Assembly: GCF_001423265.1 (NCBI RefSeq)
Contig: NZ_LMND01000003.1
Coordinates: 74,764 to 112,022 of the forward strand
Source of the DNA: Methylobacterium sp. Leaf108
GTDB taxonomy: Bacteria > Pseudomonadota > Alphaproteobacteria > Rhizobiales > Beijerinckiaceae
DNA: 37,259 nt
Direction: 5' to 3'
Positions within the stretch are counted from its first letter, which is position 1. Every line of letters begins with the position of its first letter. The notes beneath the pieces are model-generated. The model was not told the origin of the DNA and did not search any database. It was given only the letters and a program-made list of their open reading frames with translations. The translations under genes were made by a program, and so were the position numbers. Below are positions 10,333-18,443 of the stretch, piece after piece.

Positions 10333-11223
10333 TCACCCCCCCACCTCCGGCAGCCGCCCGGCGTAGTCCGCGATCCCGCCGGCCGTCGTCAGCCAGACGT
10401 CGTCCCGCCGCGACGCGATATGGGCCAGGGCGGCGCGCAGCGGGCGCAGGCGGTGGGGCTGGCCGACGATGTAGGGGTGGAGGGCGATGCCCATCACCAG
10501 GGGCGCGGCGGCACTCTGCGCCAGCATCTCGTCGAAGGCGTCGACGATCATGTCGGAAAAATCCCGGGCCGAGTCCTTGCGCGCCACGATGGCGGGGATG
10601 TCGTTGAGCTCCTGCGGGTAGGGCACCGAGAGGATGCGCCCGCCGCCGCGGGTGGCAAACCACACCGGCTGGTCGTCGTGGGCCCAGTCGAGGAGGTAGC
10701 GGTAGCCGGCCTCGGCCAGGAGGTCGGGGGTGACGCGCGACTGCGAGATCCACGGGCCGAGCCAGCCGGCCGGGGCGCGGCCCTCGTGACGGGTGAGGGT
10801 GGCGGTGGCCTCGGCGATGAGCGCTCGCTCGGCGGCCTCGTCGAGGGGGCCCTGGCGCTCGGCGTTGGTGCGGCCGTGGCCGACGATCTCGTCGCCGCGT
10901 GCCCGGAACGCCTCGATCAGGCCGGGGCAATCGGCATAGAGCCGGCTGTTGACGAGCACGCTGGCGGGGAGCCGCAGGCCGTCGAACGCCTCGGCGAGCC
11001 GGAACGCGCCGACGCGGTTGCCCCAGTCGCGCCAGGCGTAGTTCAGCACGTCCGGCTGCGGCCCGCCCGGCGCCAGCTCGGCCCCGAGGCCGGAGCCGAA
11101 ATCGAAGGTCTCGAGGTTGAGGGCGACGTAGACGGCCAGGCGCCTGCCCTCCGGCCAGTCGTAGACCGGCCTTTGCGGGAGGGCGCTGTAGCCGTAGCGG
11201 CCGTGTCCGGGAATCGTATCCAT
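10333..11223 (-). CDS. Polysaccharide deacetylase-fold protein, PuuE/allantoinase-like
   Basis: The 296-aa protein belongs to the NodB-fold superfamily in the group resembling cofactor-free allantoinase PuuE and related amidohydrolases. The N-terminal RPVYDWPEGRRLAVYVALNLE is characteristic of that group. It also has NYAWRDWGNRVG, ASVLVNSRLYAD, EIVGHGRTN (the usual metal HxxxH region, here HGRTN), GWLGPWISQS and the late IALHPYIVGQPHR. It has no signal peptide, arguing for a cytoplasmic small-molecule substrate rather than polymer deacetylation. It begins 27 bp downstream of the livMGF fusion gene on the same strand, so it is likely co-transcribed with the importer and may act on the imported compound. 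The substrate is unknown. Confidence 0.82.
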   Translation of the reverse strand: MDTIPGHGRYGYSALPQRPVYDWPEGRRLAVYVALNLETFDFGSGLGAELAPGGPQPDVLNYAWRDWGNRVGAFRLAEAFDGLRLPASVLVNSRLYADCPGLIEAFRARGDEIVGHGRTNAERQGPLDEAAERALIAEATATLTRHEGRAPAGWLGPWISQSRVTPDLLAEAGYRYLLDWAHDDQPVWFATRGGGRILSVPYPQELNDIPAIVARKDSARDFSDMIVDAFDEMLAQSAAAPLVMGIALHPYIVGQPHRLRPLRAALAHIASRRDDVWLTTAGGIADYAGRLPEVGG

Positions 11224-11250
11224 GGGGTGTCTTCGTGAGGGGTGGAGAGA

Positions 11251-13713
11251 TCAGGCGGCGCCGAGGTAGGCCGCTTCCAGGGCCTTGTCGGCGGCGAGCT
11301 CGGCGGCCGAGCCGGCGGTGACGACGCGGCCCTGTTCGAGCACGTAGCCGCGGTCGGCCACGGTGAGCGCCAGGGCCGCCATCTGGTCGACGATGAGGAT
11401 GGTGACGCCCTGGTCGCGCAGCTCCGCCACCACGGCGTAGAGGGCGTTGATCATCGCCGGGGCGAGGCCGAGGGACGGCTCGTCGAGGAGGAGGATGCGG
11501 GGTTTGGCCATCAGCCCGCGGGCGATGGCGAGCATCTGCTGCTCACCCCCCGAGAGGAGGCCGGCCCGGCTGCCGGCGCGCTCGCGCAGGCGCGGGAAGC
11601 GGTCGAGCAGGGCCTCGATCTCGGCGGGGTCGAGGGCCTCGGCCCGGCCGTGGGCGCCCAGGCGCATGTTCTCGATGACGGTGAGTTCGGGAAACACCTG
11701 CCGGCCCTCGGGCACCAGGGCGAGGCCGAGCCGGGCGATGCGGTGGGCCGGCAGCGCCGCGATGGCGACGTCGTCGAGCAGGATGGTGCCGGTGACCGGG
11801 CGCAGCAGGCCCGCGAGGGAGCGCATGGCGGTGGACTTGCCGGCCCCGTTGGCGCCCAGCAGCGCCACCGTCTCGCCGGGGCGCACCTCCAGGGCGAGGG
11901 CGTCGAGGACCGGCGCGGCGCCGTAGCCGGCGGTGAGCCCCTGCGCGAACAGCACCGCGTCGGCCGGCCCGCGCCAGGGTGTCTCGCGGGGCCTCGCCGG
12001 CGTGTCGGCCCCGCCGAGGTAGGCGCGCAGCACGGCCGGATCGGTGCGGACGGCGGCGGGCGTGCCCGCGGCGATGGGCCGGCCGGCGTCCATGACGAGG
12101 ACGTGGTCGGAGACGCTCATCACCAGCGGCATGTCGTGCTCGACCAGCACCACGGCGATGCCGCAGCCGGCGATGCGGCGCAGGAGGCCGCCGAGCGCGT
12201 CGGTGTCGGCCCGGGTGAGGCCGGCGGCGGGCTCGTCGAGGAGCAGCACGCGGGGGCGGCCGGCCAGCGCCCGCGCGATCTCCACGAGGCGACGGTCGAC
12301 GTGCGGGAGTTCCCCGGCCGGCCGGTCGAGGCGGCCTTCGTAGCCGGCAAAGTCGAGGAGGGCGGCGGCGTCCCTGGCGTCGCCGGCGCGGGGCCAGCGC
12401 CAGAGCCGGCCCGGATCGAGGGCGAGGACGACGTTGTCGAGGACGCTGAGCGAGCCGAACAGGCGGGTGGTCTGGTAGGTGCGGGCGATGCCGGCCCTGG
12501 CGATGGCATGGGCGGGCGCACCGGCGAGATCCGCGCCGGCGAGGCGTATGGCGCCGGCGTCCGGCCGGTAGAAGCCCGAGACCATGTTGAGCACGGTGGT
12601 CTTGCCCGCACCGTTGGGGCCGATGAGGCTGGTGACGGCGCCGGGGGCGGCCGTCACCGAGACGCCCTCGGCCGCGCGGATGCCGCCGAAGGCGATGCCG
12701 ATGCCCTCGATCACCAGGGGCTCGCCGCCACGCCGGTAGAGCAGGCGCGTCACGTCGGGCGAGGGCCGGGGCGGCTCGGGGGCGGGCTTGGGCAACAGCC
12801 GCGCCAAAGTCCCGATCAGCCCCGAGGGCACCAGCCACAGCACCACCAGGGTGGCGAGGCCGAAGAACAGGAGCCGGTATTCGGCGAGCCCCGCCAGCAG
12901 TTCCGGCAGCAGCACGGTCACGAGGGCGCCCACCAGCGGCCCCAGCACCGTGCCGGCCCCGCCCACCACCACCGAGAGGACGAACAGGATCGACTGCGAG
13001 AACGGGAACGAGCTCGGCGCGATGAACAGCATCAGGGGCGGCAGCACCGCGCCGGCCAGCGCCGTCAGCGCCGCCGAGATCGCGAAGGCCAGGGTCTTGA
13101 CCCGCACCGGGTCGAACCCGAGGGAGGCGGCGGCGACATCGGCGTCGCGCACCGCCCGCATGGCACGGCCGAGGCGGCTCAGCGCCAGGCGGTGAAAGCC
13201 GTAGAGGGCGCCACCCGCTCCGAGGACCGAGAGGAGCGCCAGCTCGCGCTCCAGGAACGCGTGGCCGAACAGCGTCGGGCCGCCGGTGACGACGAGGCCG
13301 TTCTGGCCGCCGGTGAGCGCCCCGCCCTCGATCAGCCCGTGCTCGACGATGAAGCCGAAGGCGATGGTGACCATGGCCAGGTACGGCCCCTTCACCCGCA
13401 TCGCCGGGATCGCGAGCAGCCCGCCGATGCCGGCCCCGATCAGCGCGGCGGCCGGAAGCGCCAGCCAGAAGCTCACCCCGGCCAGCGTCAGGATCGCGCT
13501 GGCGTAGGCGCCGATGGCGTAGAACCCGGCGTGGCCGAACGACATCAGCCCGGTCAGGCCGAGGAGCACGTTGAGGCCGGTGCCGGCGATGGCCGTGAGC
13601 GCGACGAGGGCGATCACGAAATGCGCGTAGCCGGAACTGACCATCACCAGGGCGAGGCCGGCCAGGGTAAGGCCGGCGATGGCCAGCGGCATCGCGAGAG
13701 GCGAACGCAGCAT
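11251..13713 (-). CDS. Branched-chain amino acid-type ABC transporter, fused permease LivM + ATPase LivG + ATPase LivF
   Basis: One 820-aa chain carries three parts usually made as separate proteins. Residues 1 to about 320 are a LivM permease (multiple hydrophobic helices, GLTGLMSFGHAGFYAIGAYA). About 332-575 is a LivG-type ATPase (Walker A GPNGAGKTT near 363, Walker B VLLLDEP, H-loop VLVEHD). About 590-820 is a LivF-type ATPase (Walker A GANGAGKST near 618, LSGGEQQ signature, ILLLDEPSLGL). No stop or frameshift interrupts the frame. In the first ATPase the signature position reads ELPHVDRR rather than LSxGQ, which may make one ATP site weak. It is 3 bp downstream of livH. Substrates of this HAAT family range from amino acids to amides, urea and aromatic acids. 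Confidence 0.93.
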   Translation of the reverse strand: MLRSPLAMPLAIAGLTLAGLALVMVSSGYAHFVIALVALTAIAGTGLNVLLGLTGLMSFGHAGFYAIGAYASAILTLAGVSFWLALPAAALIGAGIGGLLAIPAMRVKGPYLAMVTIAFGFIVEHGLIEGGALTGGQNGLVVTGGPTLFGHAFLERELALLSVLGAGGALYGFHRLALSRLGRAMRAVRDADVAAASLGFDPVRVKTLAFAISAALTALAGAVLPPLMLFIAPSSFPFSQSILFVLSVVVGGAGTVLGPLVGALVTVLLPELLAGLAEYRLLFFGLATLVVLWLVPSGLIGTLARLLPKPAPEPPRPSPDVTRLLYRRGGEPLVIEGIGIAFGGIRAAEGVSVTAAPGAVTSLIGPNGAGKTTVLNMVSGFYRPDAGAIRLAGADLAGAPAHAIARAGIARTYQTTRLFGSLSVLDNVVLALDPGRLWRWPRAGDARDAAALLDFAGYEGRLDRPAGELPHVDRRLVEIARALAGRPRVLLLDEPAAGLTRADTDALGGLLRRIAGCGIAVVLVEHDMPLVMSVSDHVLVMDAGRPIAAGTPAAVRTDPAVLRAYLGGADTPARPRETPWRGPADAVLFAQGLTAGYGAAPVLDALALEVRPGETVALLGANGAGKSTAMRSLAGLLRPVTGTILLDDVAIAALPAHRIARLGLALVPEGRQVFPELTVIENMRLGAHGRAEALDPAEIEALLDRFPRLRERAGSRAGLLSGGEQQMLAIARGLMAKPRILLLDEPSLGLAPAMINALYAVVAELRDQGVTILIVDQMAALALTVADRGYVLEQGRVVTAGSAAELAADKALEAAYLGAA

Positions 13714-13716
13714 CGC

Positions 13717-14586
13717 TCAGACCTTGTTGACGGCGGCGCGACCGAGCAGGCCGTCCGGCCGCAGGGCGAGCGCCAGGATGATCACCGAGAACACGACGAT
13801 CTGGGTGTAGGTCGAGCCGAGGGTGGCGGTGACGAGCGCCTCGGCGAGACCATAGAGGAGGCCGGCCAGCACCACGCCGGTGGCCGAGCCGATGCCCCCC
13901 AGGATCGCCACCGCGAAGGCCTTGATGCCGAACAGGGTGCCCATCTCGGCCGAGACCGAGAACAGCGGCGCGATCAGCAAGCCCGCCACCCCGGCGAGCA
14001 GCGCCGAGAGGGCATAGGCGCAGGCCACGGTGCGGCGCACGTCGATCCCCATCAGCCGGGCGGCGTCGGCGTTCTGGGCCACCGCCAGCAGGACGCGGCC
14101 GAGGTCGGTCCGCCGGAACACCGTCCGGATGGCGAAGGCGACGCCGAGGCCGACCACGGGGATGACGAGCTGCAGGGGATAGAGGCCGGTGCCGAGGATC
14201 TCCACGGGCCTGGTGGCCAGCACGGAGGGCAGGCTGCGCGGCTCCTTGCCGAAGGTGAACAGGATGGCGTTGTCGAGGACGATGCCGCCGGCCACGGTGG
14301 CCAGCAGCCAGGAGTCGGACGCCCGCTCGACGAAGGGCCGCACCAGGAGGCGTTCCACCACGAGGCCGAGCAGCGCGCAGCCGGCGAGCGCCAGGAGCAC
14401 GGCCAGCGGCATCGGCCAGCCGAGGGTGACGCCGAGGGCGTAGCCGAGCACCGCGCCCAGGGTCACAGCACTCCCTTGTGCGAAGTTGACGGTGCCCGAC
14501 ACCACGTAGGTGACGTGGAACCCGAGCGCGATCAGCCCGTACATGCTGCCGAGGCCGAGGCCGCTGACGAGGGTTCCGGTCAGCAT
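13717..14586 (-). CDS. Branched-chain amino acid-type ABC transporter permease LivH
   Basis: This 289-aa integral membrane protein has about eight hydrophobic segments and the LivH signatures GSMYGLIALGFHVTYVVSGT, VNFAQGSAVTLGAV, RRTDLGRVLLAVAQN and FAVAILGGIGSATG. It forms the inner-membrane channel with the LivM domain of the adjacent fusion protein. The ATG at 14586 is the natural start. It lies between the binding-protein gene (241 bp upstream, with two hairpins in the gap) and livMGF (3 bp downstream). Confidence 0.93.
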   Translation of the reverse strand: MLTGTLVSGLGLGSMYGLIALGFHVTYVVSGTVNFAQGSAVTLGAVLGYALGVTLGWPMPLAVLLALAGCALLGLVVERLLVRPFVERASDSWLLATVAGGIVLDNAILFTFGKEPRSLPSVLATRPVEILGTGLYPLQLVIPVVGLGVAFAIRTVFRRTDLGRVLLAVAQNADAARLMGIDVRRTVACAYALSALLAGVAGLLIAPLFSVSAEMGTLFGIKAFAVAILGGIGSATGVVLAGLLYGLAEALVTATLGSTYTQIVVFSVIILALALRPDGLLGRAAVNKV

Positions 14587-14656
14587 GGGGTGGAGCCTTT
14601 CGGGTTGGCGGGGGCCGGACGTCGGACCGCAGGAGACGCCGGATCGGGCGCGGGTC

Positions 14657-14746
14657 CCTTCTCCCAGGGGGAGAAGGACAGGTTGAGGGGCGTGCCCCCT
14701 CCGGAACGGTCACTCCCCTCACCCCTGCGCTCTCCCCCTGGGAGAG
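14657..14746. terminator. Two hairpin-forming palindromes between binding-protein and permease genes
   Basis: CCTTCTCCC (14657-14665) pairs perfectly with GGGAGAAGG (14669-14677). A second palindrome pairs CTCTCCC (14730-14736) with GGGAGAG (14740-14746). They lie in the 241-bp gap after the binding-protein stop and before livH. Such hairpins commonly stabilise the binding-protein mRNA or attenuate read-through so that binding protein exceeds permease. There is no T-run, so full termination is uncertain. They could also be dispersed intergenic repeats. Confidence 0.5.
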
Positions 14747-14827
14747 GGAGCCCGTCGCGGCGCACGAACGAAGTTGCGCCCTCGGAATCGGGTTGCGACG
14801 GGACCACCGGCAGCCCGCCCCCTCCCT

Positions 14828-16075
14828 TCAGTTGCCCACCGCGACGATCTCGCCGTTCTGGAACCGGGTGAAGACGTAGTCCTGCGGCCCGAGCGCGTCG
14901 TGCTGGCCGGGGGCGAAGGGTTTTTCGTAGGTCTTGATCAGGCCGGGATAGGTGGCGACCTTGTAGAAGCCGTCGCGCACCTCCGGTCCCTTGGCGGAGC
15001 CCGCCGCCTTGATGGCCAGCGCCAGGAGGTGGGTGGCGTCGTAGGCGTTGGCGATGCCCACCGCCGGGGTGACGTCGGCCATCGACTTGATCGCCGGGTA
15101 CTTCGCCTTGAGGGCGGTCAGCACCGCGGTCGCCTTGGGAGACGCGTTGCCGGCAAAGGTGAAGGTCTGGATGAAGTGGACCTTGGCGGCACTCGGGCCG
15201 GCCAGTTCGTCGAAGCGCCCGCCGGCAGGGCCCCAGTGCGAGACCACCGGCACGCTCCAGCCCATCCGGTCGAGGGATTTGACGACCTGCGCCGAGGGGC
15301 CGACGTTGCCGACCATGAACAGGGCGTCGGCGCCGGCCTCCTTCAGCCGGGTGAGCTGGGGCACCATGTCGACGTCGGAGGCCTCGAACTTCTCGATGCC
15401 GGCCGCGGGCAGGTTCGCGCCCTTCAGGGCGGCGGTCAGGCCCTTCTCGTTGGACTCGCCCCAGGCGTTGTTGACGAGGATCATGCCCGGCTTCTTGGCG
15501 CCGTAGGTCTTGACCGCGTAGGCCACCAGCGCCTCGTCCACCAGCGCATCCACCGCCGAGACCCGGAAGGCGTAGTTGTCGGCGGCCCCGTTGCGGGTGA
15601 TGCCGGTGCCCGCCGCCCAGGGGCCGAGGAAAGGCACCTTCATCTGGTTGGCGATGGGGACGATGGCCATCGACACCGGCGTGTCGAGGCCGCCCACCAG
15701 CGCCACGACCCCGACCCGCTGGACGAGCTCGCGCGCGGCGAGCACGCCCTTCGAGGGGTTGGCCTCGTCGTCGCGGGCGACGAGTTCGAGGGGCTGGCCG
15801 AGCACGCCGCCGGCGGCGTTGATCTCGTCGATGGCCAGCCCGATGCCCCGCGAGATCGCCTCGCCGGACTTGGCCGACTGGCCGCTCAGCGCCGTGACGA
15901 GGCCGATCTTGAGGGTCTCGGCCGCGTGGACGCCCGAGGCCAGACCCAGCCCGATCAGGGCCACCGTCCCCAGGGCCAGCCGGCGTGTCGGCGAGCGGCG
16001 TCCTTCGGCCTTCGGAGCCCGGGCGTTCGGAGCCTGAGTTTTCAGAGCCTGAGGTTTCATGGCCTGGGCGTTCAT
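14828..16075 (-). CDS. Periplasmic substrate-binding protein of the Liv-type ABC importer
   Basis: The mature part is a type I periplasmic binding protein (Peripla_BP_6): ETLKIGLVTALSGQSAKSGE at its start, then GIGLAIDEINAAGGVLGQPLEL (in parts IGLAIDEINAAGG), VALVGGLDTPVSMAIVPIANQ and a C-terminal lobe with IANAYDATHLLALAI. The signal peptide is RRLALGTVALIGLGLASGVHA, cleaved after VHA-A. If translation starts at 16075, about 30 extra residues rich in Ala, Pro, Gln and Lys precede it, encoded by a 15-bp tandem repeat. A later start is therefore possible, though no better ATG with a ribosome site stands out. Length (415 aa) is slightly long for the family. It is first in the operon and its promoter region carries TGCATACA motifs. 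Confidence 0.9.
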   Translation of the reverse strand: MNAQAMKPQALKTQAPNARAPKAEGRRSPTRRLALGTVALIGLGLASGVHAAETLKIGLVTALSGQSAKSGEAISRGIGLAIDEINAAGGVLGQPLELVARDDEANPSKGVLAARELVQRVGVVALVGGLDTPVSMAIVPIANQMKVPFLGPWAAGTGITRNGAADNYAFRVSAVDALVDEALVAYAVKTYGAKKPGMILVNNAWGESNEKGLTAALKGANLPAAGIEKFEASDVDMVPQLTRLKEAGADALFMVGNVGPSAQVVKSLDRMGWSVPVVSHWGPAGGRFDELAGPSAAKVHFIQTFTFAGNASPKATAVLTALKAKYPAIKSMADVTPAVGIANAYDATHLLALAIKAAGSAKGPEVRDGFYKVATYPGLIKTYEKPFAPGQHDALGPQDYVFTRFQNGEIVAVGN

Positions 16076-16078
16076 GGC
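16011..16078. repeat. 15-bp tandem repeat, about 4.5 copies, inside the 5' end of the binding-protein gene
   Basis: Successive units start at 16011 (TTCGGAGCCCGGGCG), 16026 (TTCGGAGCCTGAGTT), 16041 (TTCAGAGCCTGAGGT), 16056 (TTCATGGCCTGGGCG) and 16071 (TTCATGGC). The period keeps frame and encodes a degenerate 5-residue repeat (minus strand) in front of the signal peptide. Copy-number change would alter the N-terminal leader without a frameshift. Confidence 0.75.
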
Positions 16079-16203
16079 GTCGTCTCCGGCTGAGGGTTAC
16101 GGGCCTTTGCGCAACGGCCGTGCCATGCACGTCGCATGGGCTGACGCCTTGCAGAGTCAGGCGAATCTCGGTTCGATGACGCCTCGCTGCCCAGATCGGC
16201 GCC

Positions 16204-16228
16204 AAACTGCATGCACTTGATGCATACA
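16204..16228. promoter_or_regulatory. Candidate operator, AAACTGCATGCA plus TGCATACA
   Basis: AAACTGCATGCA (16204-16215) is followed by TGCATACA (16221-16228) in the gap between the divergent Liv binding-protein gene and the SnoaL-like gene. Nearly the same elements recur at 18304-18315 and 18387-18394 before another binding-protein gene. Short T-G-x-A-T-x-C-A palindromes are typical of GntR/FCD operators, so the GntR protein encoded at 9558 is a candidate ligand. No binding evidence exists. Confidence 0.5.
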
Positions 16229-16296
16229 CTTCGGCGCGATTCGCGCAATCCTGCCGCCGGACCCGATCCTGCCGCCCTCTCGAGGAGACCCCATCC

Positions 16297-16713
16297 ATGA
16301 CGACCGGACCAGCCACCGACACGACGCAGCGCGACGCGGCCGTCGTCACCGCCTACCTCGAAGCCTCGATGGTGCCCGACCCCGAGCGGGCGGCGGGCTA
16401 CATGGCGCCGGGCATCCCGATCACCTTCACCGGCGCCCGGCTGTTCCACCACCCGCGCGAGGTCACCGCCTTCAACGCCGGCCGCTACGCCTGGGTGAAG
16501 AAGCGCATGGAACGCCTCGACGTGGTGCCGGGCGACGGCGTCACCACGGTCTACAGCCTCGGCACCCTCTACGGCGCCTGGCCCGACGGCACCCCCTTCG
16601 AGGGCAACCGCTACGTCGACCGCTTCACCGTGCGCGACGGGGTGATCGTGACCATGGAGGTCTGGAACGACAGCGCCGAGCGCCTGCTCACGAAGCACGG
16701 GATCACCGCCTGA
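16297..16713 (+). CDS. SnoaL/NTF2-like small protein
   Basis: This 138-aa protein has the cone-shaped NTF2-like pattern: an N-terminal helix (VVTAYLEASMVPDPERAAGY in shortened form), FTGARLFHHPREVTAFN, and strands ending FEGNRYVDRFTVRDG and MEVWNDSAERL. Proteins of this fold are often annotated SnoaL-like or nuclear transport factor 2 family; some are isomerases, cyclases or hydratases and many only bind ligands. The ATG at 16297 follows GAGGAG. It is divergent from the Liv operon and shares its control region, so it probably belongs to the same catabolic module. jetA starts 58 bp downstream on the same strand. Confidence 0.8.
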   Translation: MTTGPATDTTQRDAAVVTAYLEASMVPDPERAAGYMAPGIPITFTGARLFHHPREVTAFNAGRYAWVKKRMERLDVVPGDGVTTVYSLGTLYGAWPDGTPFEGNRYVDRFTVRDGVIVTMEVWNDSAERLLTKHGITA

Positions 16714-16730
16714 AGGGGGAGCCCGCGGCG

Positions 16731-16760
16731 TTGACAAACGCCGGCCCGGCCGTCTGTCCT
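16731..16760 (+). promoter_or_regulatory. Candidate promoter for jetA
   Basis: A perfect -35 hexamer TTGACA (16731-16736) is followed after 18 bp by a weak -10 (TGTCCT, 16755-16760). A transcript would begin near 16767, only a few bases before the jetA ATG at 16772, which has no Shine-Dalgarno. The message could therefore be nearly leaderless and jetA independent of the SnoaL-like gene. The -10 match is poor. Confidence 0.35.
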
Positions 16761-16771
16761 GCGCTGGACCC

Positions 16772-18169
16772 ATGCTGTTCACCCGCCTCTCCGACGACCT
16801 GTTCCGGCCGCTGGCCTCCCCGAGCCGGGCCTTCAACGCGGCCCTGCTGCTGCACCTGCACACCCGCGTCTTCGCCGACGTCGCCGACCCCCTGCGCAAG
16901 GGCGAACTCCTCACCGAGATCGGCGATTTCGCCGAGGCCTTCAGCCAGGGCGAGATCGCCGACGACGAGACCACCCCGGCGGACCCGGTCGAGCGCCGCT
17001 CGGCGATCTACCGGCGCCTGCTCGATGCCGGCTGGCTGACGGAGCGGCGCGAGCGCTACGTGCCGGTGGTGGAGTTCGACCCCGAGGCCCGCCTCCTCAT
17101 CGAGGAGCTGGCCCGGCTCGACAGGGGCGAGACCCGCTCCTACGGCGGCGCGGTGCTGGAGGTGCTCGGCAGCCTGGAGAGCGCCATCGCCAACCCGGCC
17201 GACCGGTCGGAGGCGCTGGTCAACGCCGCCAAGGCGTCGCGCGCCTTCCTCGGCCACCTGCGCAGCCTGGCCGGGGCCATGCGCAAGGTCGAGGAGCGCA
17301 TCCTGCGCGAGGACGACCAGCGCGCCGCCTTCCGGCTCTACTTCGAGGAGTTCGTCGCCCGCCACCTGGTCAGCGACTACCGCACCCTCCACACCCGCCT
17401 GAACCCGTTCCGCTTCCGCTCCGGCATCGTGCGCGAGGCGGCCCGGGCCCTGCGCGACGCCCTCACCATCCGCGCCCTGGCCGAGGCCGGCCTGCGCGAG
17501 GGCCGCGCCCCGGACCTGGGAAGCGCCGAACGGACCGTGCGCGGCGACCTGGCCGAGATCCTGGCGGTCTTCGAGGGGCTCGACCGGCATCTCGATGCGG
17601 TGGACGCGGTGGTCGCCCGGCTCGAACGGCGGATCGCGGCGGCCCTGCGCTACCTCGACCACCGCGATTCCGACCGGATCGAGCGGGTCGCCGCCGCCCT
17701 GCGGGCGGTGGGAGCGACGGGCACCCCGCCCGATCCGCCGCCGATGGCTCAGGTCTCGCTGCTGCACCCGCCGGTGGGCGAGCCCCACCTCTACCGGCCG
17801 CGCAACGCCCGCCGCCCGATCCTGGCCGAGCCGCTGCCCGAGATCTGGCTCGATCCCGCGGTGGAGGCCTTCATCGCCGCCAAGGACGCCTTCCGCCAGC
17901 GGGTGGCGGTGACGCCCGAACGGATGATCGCCTTCGTCGAGGGCCAGCTCGGCCGATCGACGGCGATCCGCGGCTCGCAGATCCGGGTGACCGACGTCGA
18001 CGCCTTCGTGGTGTTCCAGCGCCTGCGCGAGCTCGACGTGCTGTTCGACGGCGCGCTCGGCCAGCGCTACCGCCTGTCGCGCCTGGAGGGCCGTGTCTCC
18101 AACGGCTGGCTCGACTGCCCGGATTTCCTGCTGGAACGGACCGGGCTGCGGGTGGTGCGGGAGCGCTGA
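16772..18169 (+). CDS. jetA: Wadjet/Mks condensin kleisin-like subunit, JetA family (DUF5716-like)
   Basis: The 465-aa protein resembles the JetA (MksF-type) subunit of Wadjet plasmid-defence condensins. It opens with MLFTRLSDDLFRPLASPSR and a helical segment (ALLLHLHTRVFADV). A winged-helix-like part follows (IYRRLLDAGWLTERRERY, VVEFDPEARLLIEELARL), then long helices with conserved RFRSGIVREAARALRDAL and YRTLHTRLNPFRFR, and a C-terminal domain ending DCPDFLLERTGLRV. In characterised systems JetA bridges the SMC heads together with the KITE protein JetB. Here the nearest JetB-like gene is 6.2 kb away and the JetC-like gene 12 kb away, same strand and order. The family call is from recall of motifs, not a search. 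The gene is intact. Confidence 0.78.
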   Translation: MLFTRLSDDLFRPLASPSRAFNAALLLHLHTRVFADVADPLRKGELLTEIGDFAEAFSQGEIADDETTPADPVERRSAIYRRLLDAGWLTERRERYVPVVEFDPEARLLIEELARLDRGETRSYGGAVLEVLGSLESAIANPADRSEALVNAAKASRAFLGHLRSLAGAMRKVEERILREDDQRAAFRLYFEEFVARHLVSDYRTLHTRLNPFRFRSGIVREAARALRDALTIRALAEAGLREGRAPDLGSAERTVRGDLAEILAVFEGLDRHLDAVDAVVARLERRIAAALRYLDHRDSDRIERVAAALRAVGATGTPPDPPPMAQVSLLHPPVGEPHLYRPRNARRPILAEPLPEIWLDPAVEAFIAAKDAFRQRVAVTPERMIAFVEGQLGRSTAIRGSQIRVTDVDAFVVFQRLRELDVLFDGALGQRYRLSRLEGRVSNGWLDCPDFLLERTGLRVVRER

Positions 18170-18443
18170 GGCGAGGCCCAGCGGGGGGCGCATCCCCCTC
18201 CCCCTCGCGGGGAGGAAGGCGGGTCGCGGGTCCCGCTGTCGGCTTTGGACGGTCGGGCACCGCCCCCTGTCTCGCCCAACCGATTCGTTCGACGGCGTTG
18301 CGTAAACTGTATGCAATCTGCCCAATTCAGGTCAGAGGGCGCCCATTGTTTCCACTTTACAGAAAATAATATTCTCTCCAGTGAAGTGCATACATCCTCG
18401 CCCCCGGCGGGGTGTTTCACATGAAACGAATGGGAAGCCGGTC
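18170..18443. other. Intergenic region jetA to orphan binding protein
   Basis: This gap begins with a GC hairpin (CCTCCCC 18197-18203 with GGGGAGG 18209-18215) that could end the jetA transcript. It then turns unusually AT-rich (about 18340-18380). It carries AAACTGTATGCA (18304-18315) and TGCATACA (18387-18394), the same motif pair as before the Liv binding-protein gene. It likely holds the promoter and operator of the downstream gene. Confidence 0.5.
18304..18394 (+). promoter_or_regulatory. Candidate operator pair, AAACTGTATGCA and TGCATACA
   Basis: AAACTGTATGCA (18304-18315) differs by one base from 16204-16215. TGCATACA (18387-18394) is identical to 16221-16228 and is the reverse complement of TGTATGCA within the first site. 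The second site is 50 bp before the binding-protein ATG. The shared motif suggests that both solute-binding proteins are under one regulator; this is inference. Confidence 0.5.

Noticed and set aside
11242..14871. Plus-strand open frame of 1209 aa opposite the Liv genes
   Set aside because: Gln/His/Gly-rich antisense shadow; the minus strand carries complete transporter motifs.
16011..16078. Tandem repeat considered as a CRISPR array
   Set aside because: Contiguous 15-bp units without spacers and inside a coding frame; no cas genes nearby.
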